From positions 186,001 to 250,000 of the forward strand of contig NZ_PGGU01000006.1 of assembly GCF_002872075.1 (NCBI RefSeq): a DNA stretch of 64,000 bases, read 5' to 3'. Every line of letters starts with the position of its first letter. Within the stretch, counting starts at the first letter, position 1. The position numbers and the translations under genes were made by a program. This document shows, in pieces, positions 8,192 to 17,381 of the stretch. The notes beneath the pieces are model-generated. The model saw only the letters and a program-made list of their open reading frames with translations, had not been told where the DNA came from and made no database searches. The stretch is from Microbacterium aurantiacum. GTDB taxonomy: Bacteria; Actinomycetota; Actinomycetes; Actinomycetales; Microbacteriaceae.

Positions 8192-9922
8192 GTGACTTCC
8201 TTCTCCATCGGCCAGACCGACTTCCTCCGCGACGGCCGTCCGCACCGGGTGATCTCCGGCGCCATCCACTACTTCCGCGTGCACCCGGAGCAGTGGCAGG
8301 ATCGCATCGACAAGGCCCGCATGATGGGCCTGAACACGATCGAGACGTATGTCGCCTGGAACGCGCACGAACCACGTCGCGGAGAGTGGGATGCCACGGG
8401 GTGGAACGACCTCGGGCGCTTCCTCGATCTGGTGGCGGATGCCGGCATGGATGCGATCGTGCGCCCCGGCCCCTACATCTGCGCGGAGTGGCACAACGGC
8501 GGCCTGCCCGTCTGGCTCACCGGCGATGACCGCGCACTGCGCTCGTCAGAGCCGTCGTTCCTCGCCGACGTCTCGGGCTACCTACGCCGGGTGTACGACA
8601 TCGTCGCGCCGCGGCAGATCGACCGGGGCGGCCCCGTCGTGCTCGTGCAGATCGAGAACGAGTACGGTGCGTACGGTGCCGACAAGGCGTACCTCGAGGA
8701 ACTGGTGCGGGTGACGCGGGATGCCGGGATCACCGTGCCGCTCACCACGGTCGATCAGCCGACCGATCAGATGCTCGCCGACGGCAGCCTGCCCACGCTG
8801 CACAAGACCGGGTCGTTCGGCTCCCGCAGTGCCGAACGGCTCGCCACCCTGCGCCGGCACCAGCCGACCGGGCCGCTGATGTGCTCGGAGTTCTGGGACG
8901 GCTGGTTCGACTGGTGGGGCGGCGTGCATCACACGACCGAGGTGGATGCCGCGGCATCCGACCTCGACGAGCTGCTGGCCGCCGGCGCATCCGTCAACAT
9001 CTACATGTTCCACGGCGGCACGAACTTCGGCCTGACCAACGGCGCGAACGACAAGGGCCGGTACCTGCCCATCACCACCTCGTACGACTACGACGCCCCG
9101 CTGGACGAGGCCGGCAACCCCACGGCCAAGTTCTTCGCCTTCCGCGACGTCATCGCGAAGTACGCCCCTGTGCCCGAGGAACAGCCCGCGCTGCGCACCG
9201 AGGCGCCGAGCTTCGCGGCCCCGCTCTCACCGGCAGGGGCATGGGTGGATGCTGCGGCACCTGCATCCTCCTCCCCGCACCCGCTGACCTTCGACGACCT
9301 CGAGCACCGCAGCGCGCTGGTGCGCTACGACGTCGACCTCCCCGATGCCACCGGCGGCCTGCTCGTCATCGAGGAGGTGCGCGACCTCGCCTGGGTGAGC
9401 GTCGACGGGACCCCTGTCGGCACGCTCTCGCGCACCCGTCATGACCGCGTGATCGAGATCCCGGCCGGCCGCACGCTCAGCATCCTCGTGGAGGATCAGG
9501 GTCGCGTGAACTACGATCGTCGCCTCGGTGAGGAGAAGGGGCTGATCGGCGTGCCGACGCTCGACGGCGCGCCGCTGACCGGGTGGCGTTCGACTCCGCT
9601 CGACGTCGCGGCGATCGCCGCTTCAGTCGGCGAACGGATCGACGCGGCGGCGCCCGGGCCGTCGGCCTGGGTCGGCGCGTTCACGCTGGAGACGCCGCAG
9701 GACCTGTTCCTCGACACCGCCGACTGGAGCAAGGGCTACGCGTTCGTCAACGGCTTCTTCCTCGGCCGCTACTGGCGCAACGGACCGCAGCGCACGATGT
9801 ACGTTCCCGCACCGGCCACGCATGCCGGCGAGAACCGGATCGTCGTGTTGGAGCTGGAGCGCCTCCTCGCGCCGATCGCTGCTTTCGTGGGCGGACCGTC
9901 GCTCGGCGACACGGCGGAATGA
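8192..9922 (+). CDS. GH35 beta-galactosidase
   Basis: A 576-residue glycoside hydrolase family 35 enzyme. The barrel starts at GAIHYFRVHPEQWQDRI. The acid/base Glu157 lies in IENEYG and the nucleophile Glu233 in CSEFWDGWFDWWGG. A C-terminal beta-domain ends in a jelly-roll motif with NGFFLGRYW. No signal peptide is visible, so it acts in the cytosol on imported galactosides. The GTG at 8192 was chosen; the in-frame ATG at 8129 overlaps the previous stop and would translate through a 14-bp hairpin into residues with no homology. It is the last gene of the LacI-regulated operon. Confidence 0.93.
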   Translation: MTSFSIGQTDFLRDGRPHRVISGAIHYFRVHPEQWQDRIDKARMMGLNTIETYVAWNAHEPRRGEWDATGWNDLGRFLDLVADAGMDAIVRPGPYICAEWHNGGLPVWLTGDDRALRSSEPSFLADVSGYLRRVYDIVAPRQIDRGGPVVLVQIENEYGAYGADKAYLEELVRVTRDAGITVPLTTVDQPTDQMLADGSLPTLHKTGSFGSRSAERLATLRRHQPTGPLMCSEFWDGWFDWWGGVHHTTEVDAAASDLDELLAAGASVNIYMFHGGTNFGLTNGANDKGRYLPITTSYDYDAPLDEAGNPTAKFFAFRDVIAKYAPVPEEQPALRTEAPSFAAPLSPAGAWVDAAAPASSSPHPLTFDDLEHRSALVRYDVDLPDATGGLLVIEEVRDLAWVSVDGTPVGTLSRTRHDRVIEIPAGRTLSILVEDQGRVNYDRRLGEEKGLIGVPTLDGAPLTGWRSTPLDVAAIAASVGERIDAAAPGPSAWVGAFTLETPQDLFLDTADWSKGYAFVNGFFLGRYWRNGPQRTMYVPAPATHAGENRIVVLELERLLAPIAAFVGGPSLGDTAE

Positions 9923-10004
9923 CGCGCGACGATTCACACAGCGAACGTTCAGGAAGGCGTAAACTCCCACGTGCTCCGCTCGGAGCGATGATCGAAGGAG
10001 CACC

Positions 10005-11465
10005 TTGAGTACTGCAACAGCGCCCGCGAATCCGCGCTCGCGTGTCATCACCGCGAGCCTGGTCGGCACGACCATCGAGTTCTACGACTTCTACGCGTAT
10101 GCGACCGCAGCCGTACTCGTGTTCCCGGTGCTGTTCTTCCCCACCGGGAACGACACCACGTCGCTGCTGTCGTCCTTCGCCGTCTTCGGCGCGGCCATGG
10201 TCGCCCGCCCCATCGGCGCCGTCGTGTTCGGGCACTTCGGTGACAAGTTCGGCCGGAAGGCGACGCTCGTCGCCTCGCTGCTGACGATGGGCATCGCGAC
10301 CTTCATCATCGGACTGCTCCCGACGTTCCAGCAGATCGGCTGGTGGGCGGCGCTCCTGCTGCTGATCCTGCGCCTGGCGCAGGGCTTCGCCCTCGGCGGC
10401 GAGTGGTCGGGCGCCGCACTGGTCGCCACCGAGAACGCACCGAAGGGCAAGCGCGCCTGGTACGGCACGTTCCCGCAGCTCGGCGCTCCCCTCGGCTTCA
10501 TCATCGCCAACTTCCTGTTCCTCGGGATCAACTGGCTTCTACCGCACTCCGAGAATCCCGCGCTGAAGTCCGAGGCGTTCCTCTCCTGGGGCTGGCGGAT
10601 CCCGTTCCTGTTCTCCGCGGTCATGGTGATCATCGGTCTCTGGGTGCGCTTGAAGCTCGTCGAATCCGAGACCTTCACGAAGGCGTCGGAGAAGGGGACG
10701 TTGCGCAAGTTGCCGCTGGCGACCGTGTTCCGTCACCACTGGAAGCAGTTGATCCTCGGCACGTTCATCATGCTCGCGACCTACGTACTGTTCTACCTGA
10801 TGACGAACTTCACCCTCGCGTACGGCACCAAGGCGGCCTCGCTGGAGACGGCATCCGCCGCCGCGCAGGCCGCGGCCGAGGCGACCGGCAAGGACTTCGA
10901 TGCCGCAGCGTTCGCCGCGCAGTTCTATCCGGGCCTCGGCTTCGGCTACACCGACTTCGTGCTGATGCAGATCATCGGCGTGGTGTTCTTCGGCATCTTC
11001 ACGCTGCTCTCCGGTCCGATCGCGGATGCGATCGGACGGCGCAAGCTGCTGATGTGGGTCACCGGGCTGATCATCGTCTTCGGGCTGTCTTTCAACGCCT
11101 TCCTGCTTCCCGCCGTCGATCCCCAGTTCACCGGGGCGCTCGTGCAGGCGTTCCTCGTGTTCGGCTTCATGCTGATGGGCGCGACGTTCGGGCCGATGGG
11201 CGCGTTGCTGCCCGAGCTCTTCCCGACGAACGTCCGCTACTCGGGCTCGGCGATCTCATACAACGTGTCGTCGATCCTCGGCGCGGCGGTCGCTCCGCTC
11301 ATCGCGCTCACGCTGTGGGAGTGGATGGACGGCGAACCGTGGCTGGTCGGCGTCTACCTCTCTGCCATGGGCGTGCTGACCTTCATCGCCCTGATCTTCA
11401 CGCCGGAGACGAAGGACAGCGACTACGAGGACGACCTCGGCCTCGCCGCGGCGGTGGAGCTGTAG
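10005..11465 (+). CDS. MFS transporter of the metabolite:H+ symporter (MHS) family
   Basis: A 486-residue, 12-helix secondary transporter. The MHS signature GTTIEFYDFYAY lies near residues 24-35, and the MFS loop motif GHFGDKFGRK near 76-85. The motif LRLAQGFALGGEWSGA is typical of ShiA/ProP-like members that move carboxylates, shikimate or betaine. The start is TTG with the ribosome-binding site GAAGGAG. The loop between helices 7 and 8 is enlarged and Ala-rich. It forms a single-gene unit: the upstream gap has a possible -10 TAAACT, and a long palindrome follows the stop. The substrate cannot be told from sequence. Confidence 0.88.
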   Translation: MSTATAPANPRSRVITASLVGTTIEFYDFYAYATAAVLVFPVLFFPTGNDTTSLLSSFAVFGAAMVARPIGAVVFGHFGDKFGRKATLVASLLTMGIATFIIGLLPTFQQIGWWAALLLLILRLAQGFALGGEWSGAALVATENAPKGKRAWYGTFPQLGAPLGFIIANFLFLGINWLLPHSENPALKSEAFLSWGWRIPFLFSAVMVIIGLWVRLKLVESETFTKASEKGTLRKLPLATVFRHHWKQLILGTFIMLATYVLFYLMTNFTLAYGTKAASLETASAAAQAAAEATGKDFDAAAFAAQFYPGLGFGYTDFVLMQIIGVVFFGIFTLLSGPIADAIGRRKLLMWVTGLIIVFGLSFNAFLLPAVDPQFTGALVQAFLVFGFMLMGATFGPMGALLPELFPTNVRYSGSAISYNVSSILGAAVAPLIALTLWEWMDGEPWLVGVYLSAMGVLTFIALIFTPETKDSDYEDDLGLAAAVEL

Positions 11466-11480
11466 GCCCCGCCTCCTTCG

Positions 11481-11539
11481 TTCACAGAGCGCAAACGGCT
11501 GCATTCGGCGACGAAATGCAGCCGTTTGCTCTCTCCGAA
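11481..11539. repeat. Intergenic palindromic repeat, core GAGCGCAAACGGCT, copy 1
   Basis: Arms of 25 bases (11481-11505 and 11515-11539) pair with three mismatches around a 9-base loop, 15 bases after the MFS stop. It shares its arms with copies at 50166 and 55370. The right arm carries the TTCGGAGAG variant, the left TTCACAGAG. It could act as a terminator hairpin, since all copies follow stop codons. Confidence 0.85.
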
Positions 11540-11560
11540 GCACGTCGGGGTGCGGCCGGC

Positions 11561-11604
11561 GTCAATGGTTGTTGACAAACCGGACTTTGTCAACAAGTAT
11601 TGAC
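11561..11604. promoter_or_regulatory. Nested palindromic operator upstream of the small HTH gene
   Basis: The perfect inverted repeat TTGTTGACAAA / TTTGTCAACAA (11569-11579, 11586-11596) is framed by GTCAAT (11561) and ATTGAC (11599), each two bases outside, giving a symmetric 44-bp block. TTGACA at 11572 could be a -35 box with a weak -10 about 18 bases on. Its position suggests self-regulation by the 68-residue HTH protein. Confidence 0.65.
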
Positions 11605-11619
11605 GCAAGGAGGTGCGCC

Positions 11620-11826
11620 ATGACCATACAGACCGCGATCGCACAGGAAGACGGGGGCGAGCCCCTGGCCGAGCTGCATCGGCTCGCCGACGTCCGGAAG
11701 GAGGTCGCACGCAGCGAGGAGGCGCAGGTGCGTCGGGCGCGCAACGCCGGATACTCGTGGCAGGCGATCGCCAGCGCTCTCGGCGTGACCAAGCAGGCCG
11801 CACACCGCAAGTACGGCCGCAGCTGA
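11620..11826 (+). CDS. Small helix-turn-helix DNA-binding protein (68 aa)
   Basis: This very short protein is almost entirely a helix-turn-helix: RRARNAGYSWQAIASALGVT (about residues 40-59) followed by KQAAHRKYG. It resembles the lone HTH units found in actinobacterial proteins whose helix reads SWQEIGEALG. The ATG at 11620 follows a strong ribosome-binding site (AAGGAGG); an upstream in-frame TTG lies inside the palindromic operator. The gene lies 74 bases before an ABC exporter on the same strand. An inferred role is repression of itself and possibly of the exporter. No ligand-binding domain is present. Confidence 0.75.
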   Translation: MTIQTAIAQEDGGEPLAELHRLADVRKEVARSEEAQVRRARNAGYSWQAIASALGVTKQAAHRKYGRS

Positions 11827-11900
11827 CCATACAGCCGACCCACAGAATCGGTTTTCACACGAAGTACGGTCGAAGTACCCCTTCCAGAACGAGGTCCCGC

Positions 11901-13787
11901 ATGTCCCGCACGGCGACGCCACGCCGACGCGGACGAGGCGCGCAGCAGGATGGTCCGCGCGCCACGTTCCGCCAGCTCCTCCCCTTCCTCTTCGAGCACA
12001 AGCGCACGCTCATCGTCGTCGCCGTCCTCAGCGTCATCGGTGCTGCGACCTCGCTCGTGCAACCGCTCCTCGTCGGACAGATGATCGAAGCGGTGCAGTC
12101 CGAAAGCGGACTGGGGATCCTCGTCTGGCTGCTCGTCGGCTTCGTCGTCGTGTCGTCGGTCATCTCCGGTTATCAGCACTATCTGTTGCAGCGCACCGGC
12201 ACCGCGGTGGTCCTGTCGAGTCGCCGCAAGCTCATCGCCCGCATCCTGCATCTGCCGATCAGTGAGTTCGATGCGCGTCGCACCGGAGACCTCGTCTCGC
12301 GCGTCGGCACGGATACGACGCTTCTCTACGCCGTGCTCACCCAGGGACTCGCGGATGCCGTCGGCAGCGCGATCCTGTTCCTCGGCGCCCTCATCGCGAT
12401 GCTGGTCATCGACCCGATCCTGCTGCTGCTGATCGTCGTGGTCATCGGCACCTCGGTGGTCGGCGTCACCGTGCTCAGCGGACGGATCCGCACCGCATCC
12501 ACCGCCCAGCAGGAGAAGGTGGGCGAGCTCGCCTCCGGCGTGGAACGCGCCGTCGGGTCGATCCGCACGATCCGCGCGTCCGGGGCCACAGAGCGCGAGA
12601 CCCACGCCGTGTCGCAGCTCGCGACGGACGCGTACGGGCTCGGCGTGAAGATCGCGAAGATCTCGTCGATGGTCGTCCCTGTCGCGGGCATCGCGCTGCA
12701 GCTCTCGCTGCTCGTCGTGCTCGGCGTCGGGGGCTTCCGGGTCGCCGCGGGCACGATCTCCATCGCCTCGCTCATCACGTTCATCATGTTCCTGTTCATG
12801 CTGGTGATGCCCCTGGCCTCCACCTTCGGCGCGATCACCTCGGTGAATCAGGCGCTCGGCGCCCTCGGCCGCATCCAGGAGGTCCTGGACCTGCCGGTCG
12901 AGGATCAGGACGATGCGGCGGCCGCCGCTTCCGTTCGCCGCTCCGAGAGCGTGGAAGACGCTCCCGCCGTGGAGTTCCGCGACGTGCGCTTCCAGTATCC
13001 GGAGAACGTCGTCGCGGCGCGCCGGGCCGCTGCCGAGGCTGCGCACTCGCTTCTCGCCGATGCGCACCTCGAACGCGCCGATGAGCCGAGAACATCGGCG
13101 CCTGCTCGGGAGGTCCTCCGCGGCGTCTCCTTCGCGGTGCCACGCGGTGCCCGCGTCGCCCTGGTCGGCCCCAGCGGTGCCGGCAAGAGCACGATCCTCT
13201 CCCTCCTCGAGCGGTTCTACGATCCGACCGGTGGCTCGATCCGCCTGCACGGGCACGACGCGCGCACATATCCGCGCGACGAACTGCGCGCTCAGTTCGG
13301 CTACGTGGAGCAGGATGCCCCGACGCTCGCCGGCACCCTCGCCGACAATCTGCGGCTCGCCGCACCGGAGGCATCCGACGCCGAGTGCGAGCGCGTGCTG
13401 CGGGCGGTCAACCTCGGGGACGTCCTCGAGCGGAACCCTCTCGGCCTCGAGGCGCCCGTCGGCGAGGACGGGGTCATGCTCTCGGGCGGCGAGCGTCAGC
13501 GCCTGGCCATCGCACGAGCACTGCTCACCGAAGCGCCGATCCTGCTGCTCGATGAATCGACCTCGTCATTGGACGGCGTGAACGAACAGCGGATGCGCGA
13601 GGCCATCGACGCCGTCTCGTCCGACCGGACCCTCATCGTGATCGCCCACCGACTGTCCACCGTCGTCGACAGCGACCTCATCGTCGTGCTGCAGGACGGC
13701 ACGGTGGTCGGCCAGGGGACGCACGCGGAACTCGTGGAGTCGACCCCGCTGTACCGCGACCTCGCCCGGCATCAGCTGCTCGCCTGA
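11901..13787 (+). CDS. ABC exporter, fused membrane and ATPase domains
   Basis: A 628-residue half-transporter with six membrane helices (about residues 25-310), including the loop FDARRTGDLVSRVGTDT. The C-terminal ATPase has Walker A GPSGAGKST, signature LSGGERQRLAIARA and Walker B ILLLDESTSSLD. It works as a homodimer or heterodimer in the membrane, and the substrate is unknown (drug, lipid or peptide). Odd point: about 35 Ala/Arg/Glu-rich residues are inserted between the A-loop (VRFQYPE) and the next strand (EVLRGVSFAVPRG), where most homologues have a short turn. It may be cotranscribed with the small HTH gene upstream. Confidence 0.93.
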   Translation: MSRTATPRRRGRGAQQDGPRATFRQLLPFLFEHKRTLIVVAVLSVIGAATSLVQPLLVGQMIEAVQSESGLGILVWLLVGFVVVSSVISGYQHYLLQRTGTAVVLSSRRKLIARILHLPISEFDARRTGDLVSRVGTDTTLLYAVLTQGLADAVGSAILFLGALIAMLVIDPILLLLIVVVIGTSVVGVTVLSGRIRTASTAQQEKVGELASGVERAVGSIRTIRASGATERETHAVSQLATDAYGLGVKIAKISSMVVPVAGIALQLSLLVVLGVGGFRVAAGTISIASLITFIMFLFMLVMPLASTFGAITSVNQALGALGRIQEVLDLPVEDQDDAAAAASVRRSESVEDAPAVEFRDVRFQYPENVVAARRAAAEAAHSLLADAHLERADEPRTSAPAREVLRGVSFAVPRGARVALVGPSGAGKSTILSLLERFYDPTGGSIRLHGHDARTYPRDELRAQFGYVEQDAPTLAGTLADNLRLAAPEASDAECERVLRAVNLGDVLERNPLGLEAPVGEDGVMLSGGERQRLAIARALLTEAPILLLDESTSSLDGVNEQRMREAIDAVSSDRTLIVIAHRLSTVVDSDLIVVLQDGTVVGQGTHAELVESTPLYRDLARHQLLA

Positions 13788-13832
13788 CGCACTCCCGCTC
13801 CCTTCGATCGACGAAGAGGCACCGGGACATGA

Positions 13833-13892
13833 GCGAAGGCGGAATGCCGCAGGCCACTCAGCCATGGGTCGCCTGCGACATTCCGCCCTCGC
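13833..13892. terminator. Bidirectional terminator-like hairpin between convergent genes
   Basis: Two 22-base arms (13833-13854, 13871-13892) pair with two mismatches around the core GCGGAATG...CATTCCGC. It lies between the ABC exporter stop and the pckG stop, which converge. Confidence 0.7.
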
Positions 13893-13897
13893 GGTTC

Positions 13898-13944
13898 GGC
13901 ACCCGCGAGGGTGCCTGGGGTGCCGGATCCCCCGAACCGGCACC
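13898..13944. terminator. Two further hairpins downstream of pckG
   Basis: GGCACCC-GCGA-GGGTGCC (13898-13915) and GGTGCCGG / CCGGCACC with a 10-base loop (13919-13944) follow each other directly. With the larger hairpin at 13833 they form a stack of stems in the 166-base convergent gap. Confidence 0.5.
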
Positions 13945-13953
13945 CGGTCGTGA

Positions 13954-15816
13954 CTACGCCTTCGCCAGGCGGTAGCGCAGCGATGCGAGCTCGGCGCGCA
14001 GCGCGGCCGGCAGCTTGTCGCCGAAGGTGTCGAAGAACTCCTCGGTCAGGTCCGCCTCGGCGAGCCAGGCGGCGGAGTCGATCGAGAACAGCTCCTCGAG
14101 GTCTGCGTCGGCAACCTCGAGACCGTCGAGGTTGAGGTCTTCGATGCGCGGCAGGCGGCCGATGGGGCTGTCCACGGCGGGCACTTCACCGGCGACGCGA
14201 CGGATGATCCAGTCTATGACGCGCGAGTTGTCGCCGAATCCGGGCCACAGGAACCGGCCGTCGGAGCCGCGGCGGAACCAGTTCACCTGGAAGATCCGCG
14301 GAGCCCGATCGAAGCGCAGGCTGCGACCGACCTTGAGCCAGTGCGCGAAGTAATCGCCCATGTTGTAGCCACAGAACGGCAGCATGGCGAAGGGATCGCG
14401 GCGCAGTTCGCCGAGCGTGCCCTCGGCCGCTGCCGTGCGCTCGGACGAGATGGTGGATCCGAGGAAGACGCCATGCGTCCAGTCGGTCGCCTCGACCACC
14501 AGCGGGACGTTGGTCGCGCGACGACCGCCGAAGAGGATCACGTCGAGCGGCACCGCCTCTTCCCAGTCCTCGGCGATCTGCGGGCACTGGGCGGCCGAGA
14601 CCGTGAAGCGCGAGTTGGGGTGCGCCGCCGGACGACCGGAATCGGGCGTCCACGGGTTGCCCTCCCAGTCGATGAGCTCGGACGGCGCCTCGTCGGTCAG
14701 GCCCTCCCACCAGACGTCGCCGTCGGGGCGGAGTGCGACGTTCGTGAAGAGGGTGTTCCCCCACAGCGTCTCGACGGCCGTGACGTTGGTGGACTCTCCG
14801 GTGCCCGGTGCGACGCCGAAGAAGCCGGCCTCCGGGTTGATCGCCCACATCCGTCCGTCCTCACCGGGGCGGATCCAGGCGATGTCGTCGCCGAGCGTCT
14901 CCACCCGCCAGCCGGGGATCGTCGGACGCAGCATCGCGAGGTTCGTCTTGCCGCAGGCGGAGGGGAACGCCGCGGCGACGTGGTACGCCTTGCCCTGGGG
15001 GTCGATCACGCGGATGAGCAGCATGTGCTCGGCCAGCCAGCCCTCGTCACGCGCGATCACCGAGGCGATACGCAGGGCGAAGCACTTCTTCGCGAGGATC
15101 GCGTTGCCGCCGTATCCGGAGCCGAACGAGTAGACCTCGAGGGTGTCCGGGAAGTGCACGATGTACTTCTCGTCGTTGCACGGCCACTCGGCGTCCGGTT
15201 CGCCTGCGGCGAGCGGCGCACCGACCGTGTGCACCGTCTTCACCCACGGCGCGCCTTCGGCGATCCGGCGCGTGACGGCATCGCCGACCCGGGTCATGAT
15301 GCCGATGGATGCCACGGCGTAGGCGCTGTCGGTGATCTGGACGCCGATGTGCGAAAGCGGACCGCCGACGGGGCCCATCGAGAACGGGACGACGTACATC
15401 GTGCGACCGCGCATGGATCCTTCGAAGAGCCCGGTCATCTTCTGGCGCATCTCGGCGGGATCCGCCCAGTTGTTCGTGGGGCCGGCGTCCTCTTCGCGGT
15501 CGGAGGCGATGAAGGTGCGCCCCTCGGTGCGAGCGACGTCGCTGGGGTGCGACCGGGCGAGGTAGGAGCCGGGGCGCCACTCGGGGTTGAGCTTGATCAG
15601 CTTGCCCTCGTCGACGAGTCCGCGCAGCAGCCAGTCGTTCTCGGCGCGCGAGCCGTCGACCCAGTGCACGTTCGCGGGCTGAGTGAGCGTGCGGATCTCC
15701 TCGACCCAGGCGGCCAGCTCGGCCATCGCGGGGGTGTCATAGCGCGGAGCCGTGCCGAATGTGCGTACCGGGGCGACGGCGGAGGTTCGAGGGGTGAAGG
15801 TCTCGGCGATGGCCAT
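13954..15816 (-). CDS. pckG: Phosphoenolpyruvate carboxykinase (GTP)
   Basis: PEPCK converts oxaloacetate and GTP to PEP, GDP and CO2, the entry to gluconeogenesis from TCA intermediates. The 620-residue protein has the GTP-type signature [12 protein letters not shown] with hyper-reactive Cys288 in the P-loop, followed by [13 protein letters not shown] and [15 protein letters not shown]. The ATG at 15816 has AAAGGAG upstream; an earlier in-frame ATG near 15876 lacks homology. It is divergent from a RamB-like regulator. This fits a genome region that makes acetyl-CoA and succinyl-CoA from aromatics and needs a route back to sugars. Confidence 0.97.
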   Translation of the reverse strand: MAIAETFTPRTSAVAPVRTFGTAPRYDTPAMAELAAWVEEIRTLTQPANVHWVDGSRAENDWLLRGLVDEGKLIKLNPEWRPGSYLARSHPSDVARTEGRTFIASDREEDAGPTNNWADPAEMRQKMTGLFEGSMRGRTMYVVPFSMGPVGGPLSHIGVQITDSAYAVASIGIMTRVGDAVTRRIAEGAPWVKTVHTVGAPLAAGEPDAEWPCNDEKYIVHFPDTLEVYSFGSGYGGNAILAKKCFALRIASVIARDEGWLAEHMLLIRVIDPQGKAYHVAAAFPSACGKTNLAMLRPTIPGWRVETLGDDIAWIRPGEDGRMWAINPEAGFFGVAPGTGESTNVTAVETLWGNTLFTNVALRPDGDVWWEGLTDEAPSELIDWEGNPWTPDSGRPAAHPNSRFTVSAAQCPQIAEDWEEAVPLDVILFGGRRATNVPLVVEATDWTHGVFLGSTISSERTAAAEGTLGELRRDPFAMLPFCGYNMGDYFAHWLKVGRSLRFDRAPRIFQVNWFRRGSDGRFLWPGFGDNSRVIDWIIRRVAGEVPAVDSPIGRLPRIEDLNLDGLEVADADLEELFSIDSAAWLAEADLTEEFFDTFGDKLPAALRAELASLRYRLAKA

Positions 15817-15916
15817 GACTGCTGCTCCTTTGAAGTGTAGGGCGTTACATCCATCTTCTTCCGGGATAGGCCACACTTTCGTTCGAGTCGACCATTAAGA
15901 ACCGCGTTTCTTTCGC

Positions 15917-15922
15917 TACACT
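15917..15922 (+). promoter_or_regulatory. -10 element TACACT for the RamB-like gene (leaderless)
   Basis: TACACT ends six bases before the ATG at 15929, which suggests a transcript that starts at the initiation codon. Confidence 0.5.
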
Positions 15923-15928
15923 CAAGGA

Positions 15929-17371
15929 ATGGCGACCTCCGGCATCCACCTCACCACCCTCGGCCACCGTATCCGGCACCACCGGCTCGAGAACGGGTTC
16001 ACGCTCGACGAGCTGGGCGCTCTCGTCGGCGTCGCGGGCTCGCAACTCAGCCTCATCGAGAACGGCAAGCGCGAACCCAAGCTGTCCCTTCTGCAGGCCA
16101 TCGCCCACGCCACCGGAACCGAGGTCACCGACCTCATCTCCGGTGAGCCGCCGAACCGTCGCGCAGCACTGGAGATCGAGCTCGAGCGCGCACAGGAGAG
16201 CCCGGTGTTCCGTCAGCTCGGCATCGCTCCCGTGCGTGTGAGCAAGGGGATGAGCGACGAGACCATCGAGTCGCTGCTGGGGCTGCACCGAGAACTGCAG
16301 CGCCGTGAGCGCGAGGCGATCGCGACGCCGGAGGAGGCCCGCCGGGCGAACACCGAACTGCGCCTGCGGATGCGCGAGCAGAACAACTACCTCGCCGATA
16401 TCGAGAAGCTCGCCGAGAAGCATCTGCGGGCGGCCGGGCACGTGCAGGGCGCCCTCACGCACCGCACGGTGAGCATCATGGCGGAGAAGCTCGGCTTCGA
16501 GCTGATCTACGTGAACGACCTGCCGCACTCGACGCGCTCGGTCACCGACCTCGAGAACGGCCGGATCTACCTGCCGCCCGCGTCGATCCCCGGCGGGCAC
16601 GGGCTTCGCTCGATGGCCCTGCAGGCCATGGCGCACCGCCTGTTGGGGCACACCCCGCCGACCGACTACGCCGACTTCCTGCAGCAGCGGCTCGAGATCA
16701 ACTACTTCGCCGCCTGCTGCCTGATGCCGGAGACGGCGTCCGTCGCCTTCCTGCAGCAGGCGAAGAAGGACCGCAATCTCGCCGTGGAGGACTTCCGTGA
16801 CGCCTTCGGCGTCACCCACGAGGGTGCCGCCATGCGCATGACGAATCTGCTCACTCAGCACCTCGGCATGCGCCTGCACTTCCTGCGCGCCGACGCCGAC
16901 GGGGCCATCACGCGGGTCTACGAGAATGACGGCCTGCCACTGCCGATGGATGTCACCGGCGCTGTGGAGGGCCAGCGCGTCTGCCGCAAATTCCAGGCGC
17001 GGGCGGCGTTCACTCAGCAGAACCGCACGACCGAGCACCACCAGTACACCGACACCCCGTCCGGGACGTTCTGGTGCTCGACGCAGACGGGCTCATCGAG
17101 CGAGGGGGAGTTCTCCGTCACGGTCGGCGTGCCCTTCGACGACGCACGCTGGTGGCGAGGACGCGAGACCACGGATCGGGCCGTCTCGACCTGTCCTGAC
17201 GAAGCGTGCTGCCGTCGCCCTCCTGCGGACCTCGCCGATCGCTGGAGCGGCAAGGCGTGGCCGAGCGCCCGCGTGCACACGCACATGTTCTCGCCGCTCC
17301 CCCGCGGTGCGTTCCCCGGCGTCGACGACAACGAGGTATACACGTTCCTCGCCCGGCACGCCGACGAGTGA
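15929..17371 (+). CDS. ramB: RamB-like XRE-family regulator of acetate/carbon metabolism
   Basis: A 480-residue regulator. The N-terminal XRE helix-turn-helix spans about residues 10-65 (LDELGALVGVAGSQLSLIENG). A long helical linker, an IrrE/DUF955-like domain (about 155-300) and a C-terminal DUF2083-like domain follow. This is the architecture of corynebacterial RamB, which represses acetate-use genes. The usual HEXXH zinc motif is not intact: the sequence reads MAHRLLGH. The C-terminus carries a Cys cluster (CPDEACCRRPP). It is divergent from pckG with a 112-base gap. That it controls pckG is inferred from position and family. Confidence 0.8.
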   Translation: MATSGIHLTTLGHRIRHHRLENGFTLDELGALVGVAGSQLSLIENGKREPKLSLLQAIAHATGTEVTDLISGEPPNRRAALEIELERAQESPVFRQLGIAPVRVSKGMSDETIESLLGLHRELQRREREAIATPEEARRANTELRLRMREQNNYLADIEKLAEKHLRAAGHVQGALTHRTVSIMAEKLGFELIYVNDLPHSTRSVTDLENGRIYLPPASIPGGHGLRSMALQAMAHRLLGHTPPTDYADFLQQRLEINYFAACCLMPETASVAFLQQAKKDRNLAVEDFRDAFGVTHEGAAMRMTNLLTQHLGMRLHFLRADADGAITRVYENDGLPLPMDVTGAVEGQRVCRKFQARAAFTQQNRTTEHHQYTDTPSGTFWCSTQTGSSSEGEFSVTVGVPFDDARWWRGRETTDRAVSTCPDEACCRRPPADLADRWSGKAWPSARVHTHMFSPLPRGAFPGVDDNEVYTFLARHADE

Positions 17372-17381
17372 TCGTCTGGCC

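Noticed and set aside
11562..13256. 564-codon open frame on the minus strand
   Set aside because: It is antisense to the small HTH gene and the ABC exporter, both with strong motifs and a ribosome-binding site or clear homology start.
15832..15839. TACACT on the minus strand as pckG -10
   Set aside because: The implied start point would fall on the ribosome-binding site AAAGGAG, leaving no leader for it.
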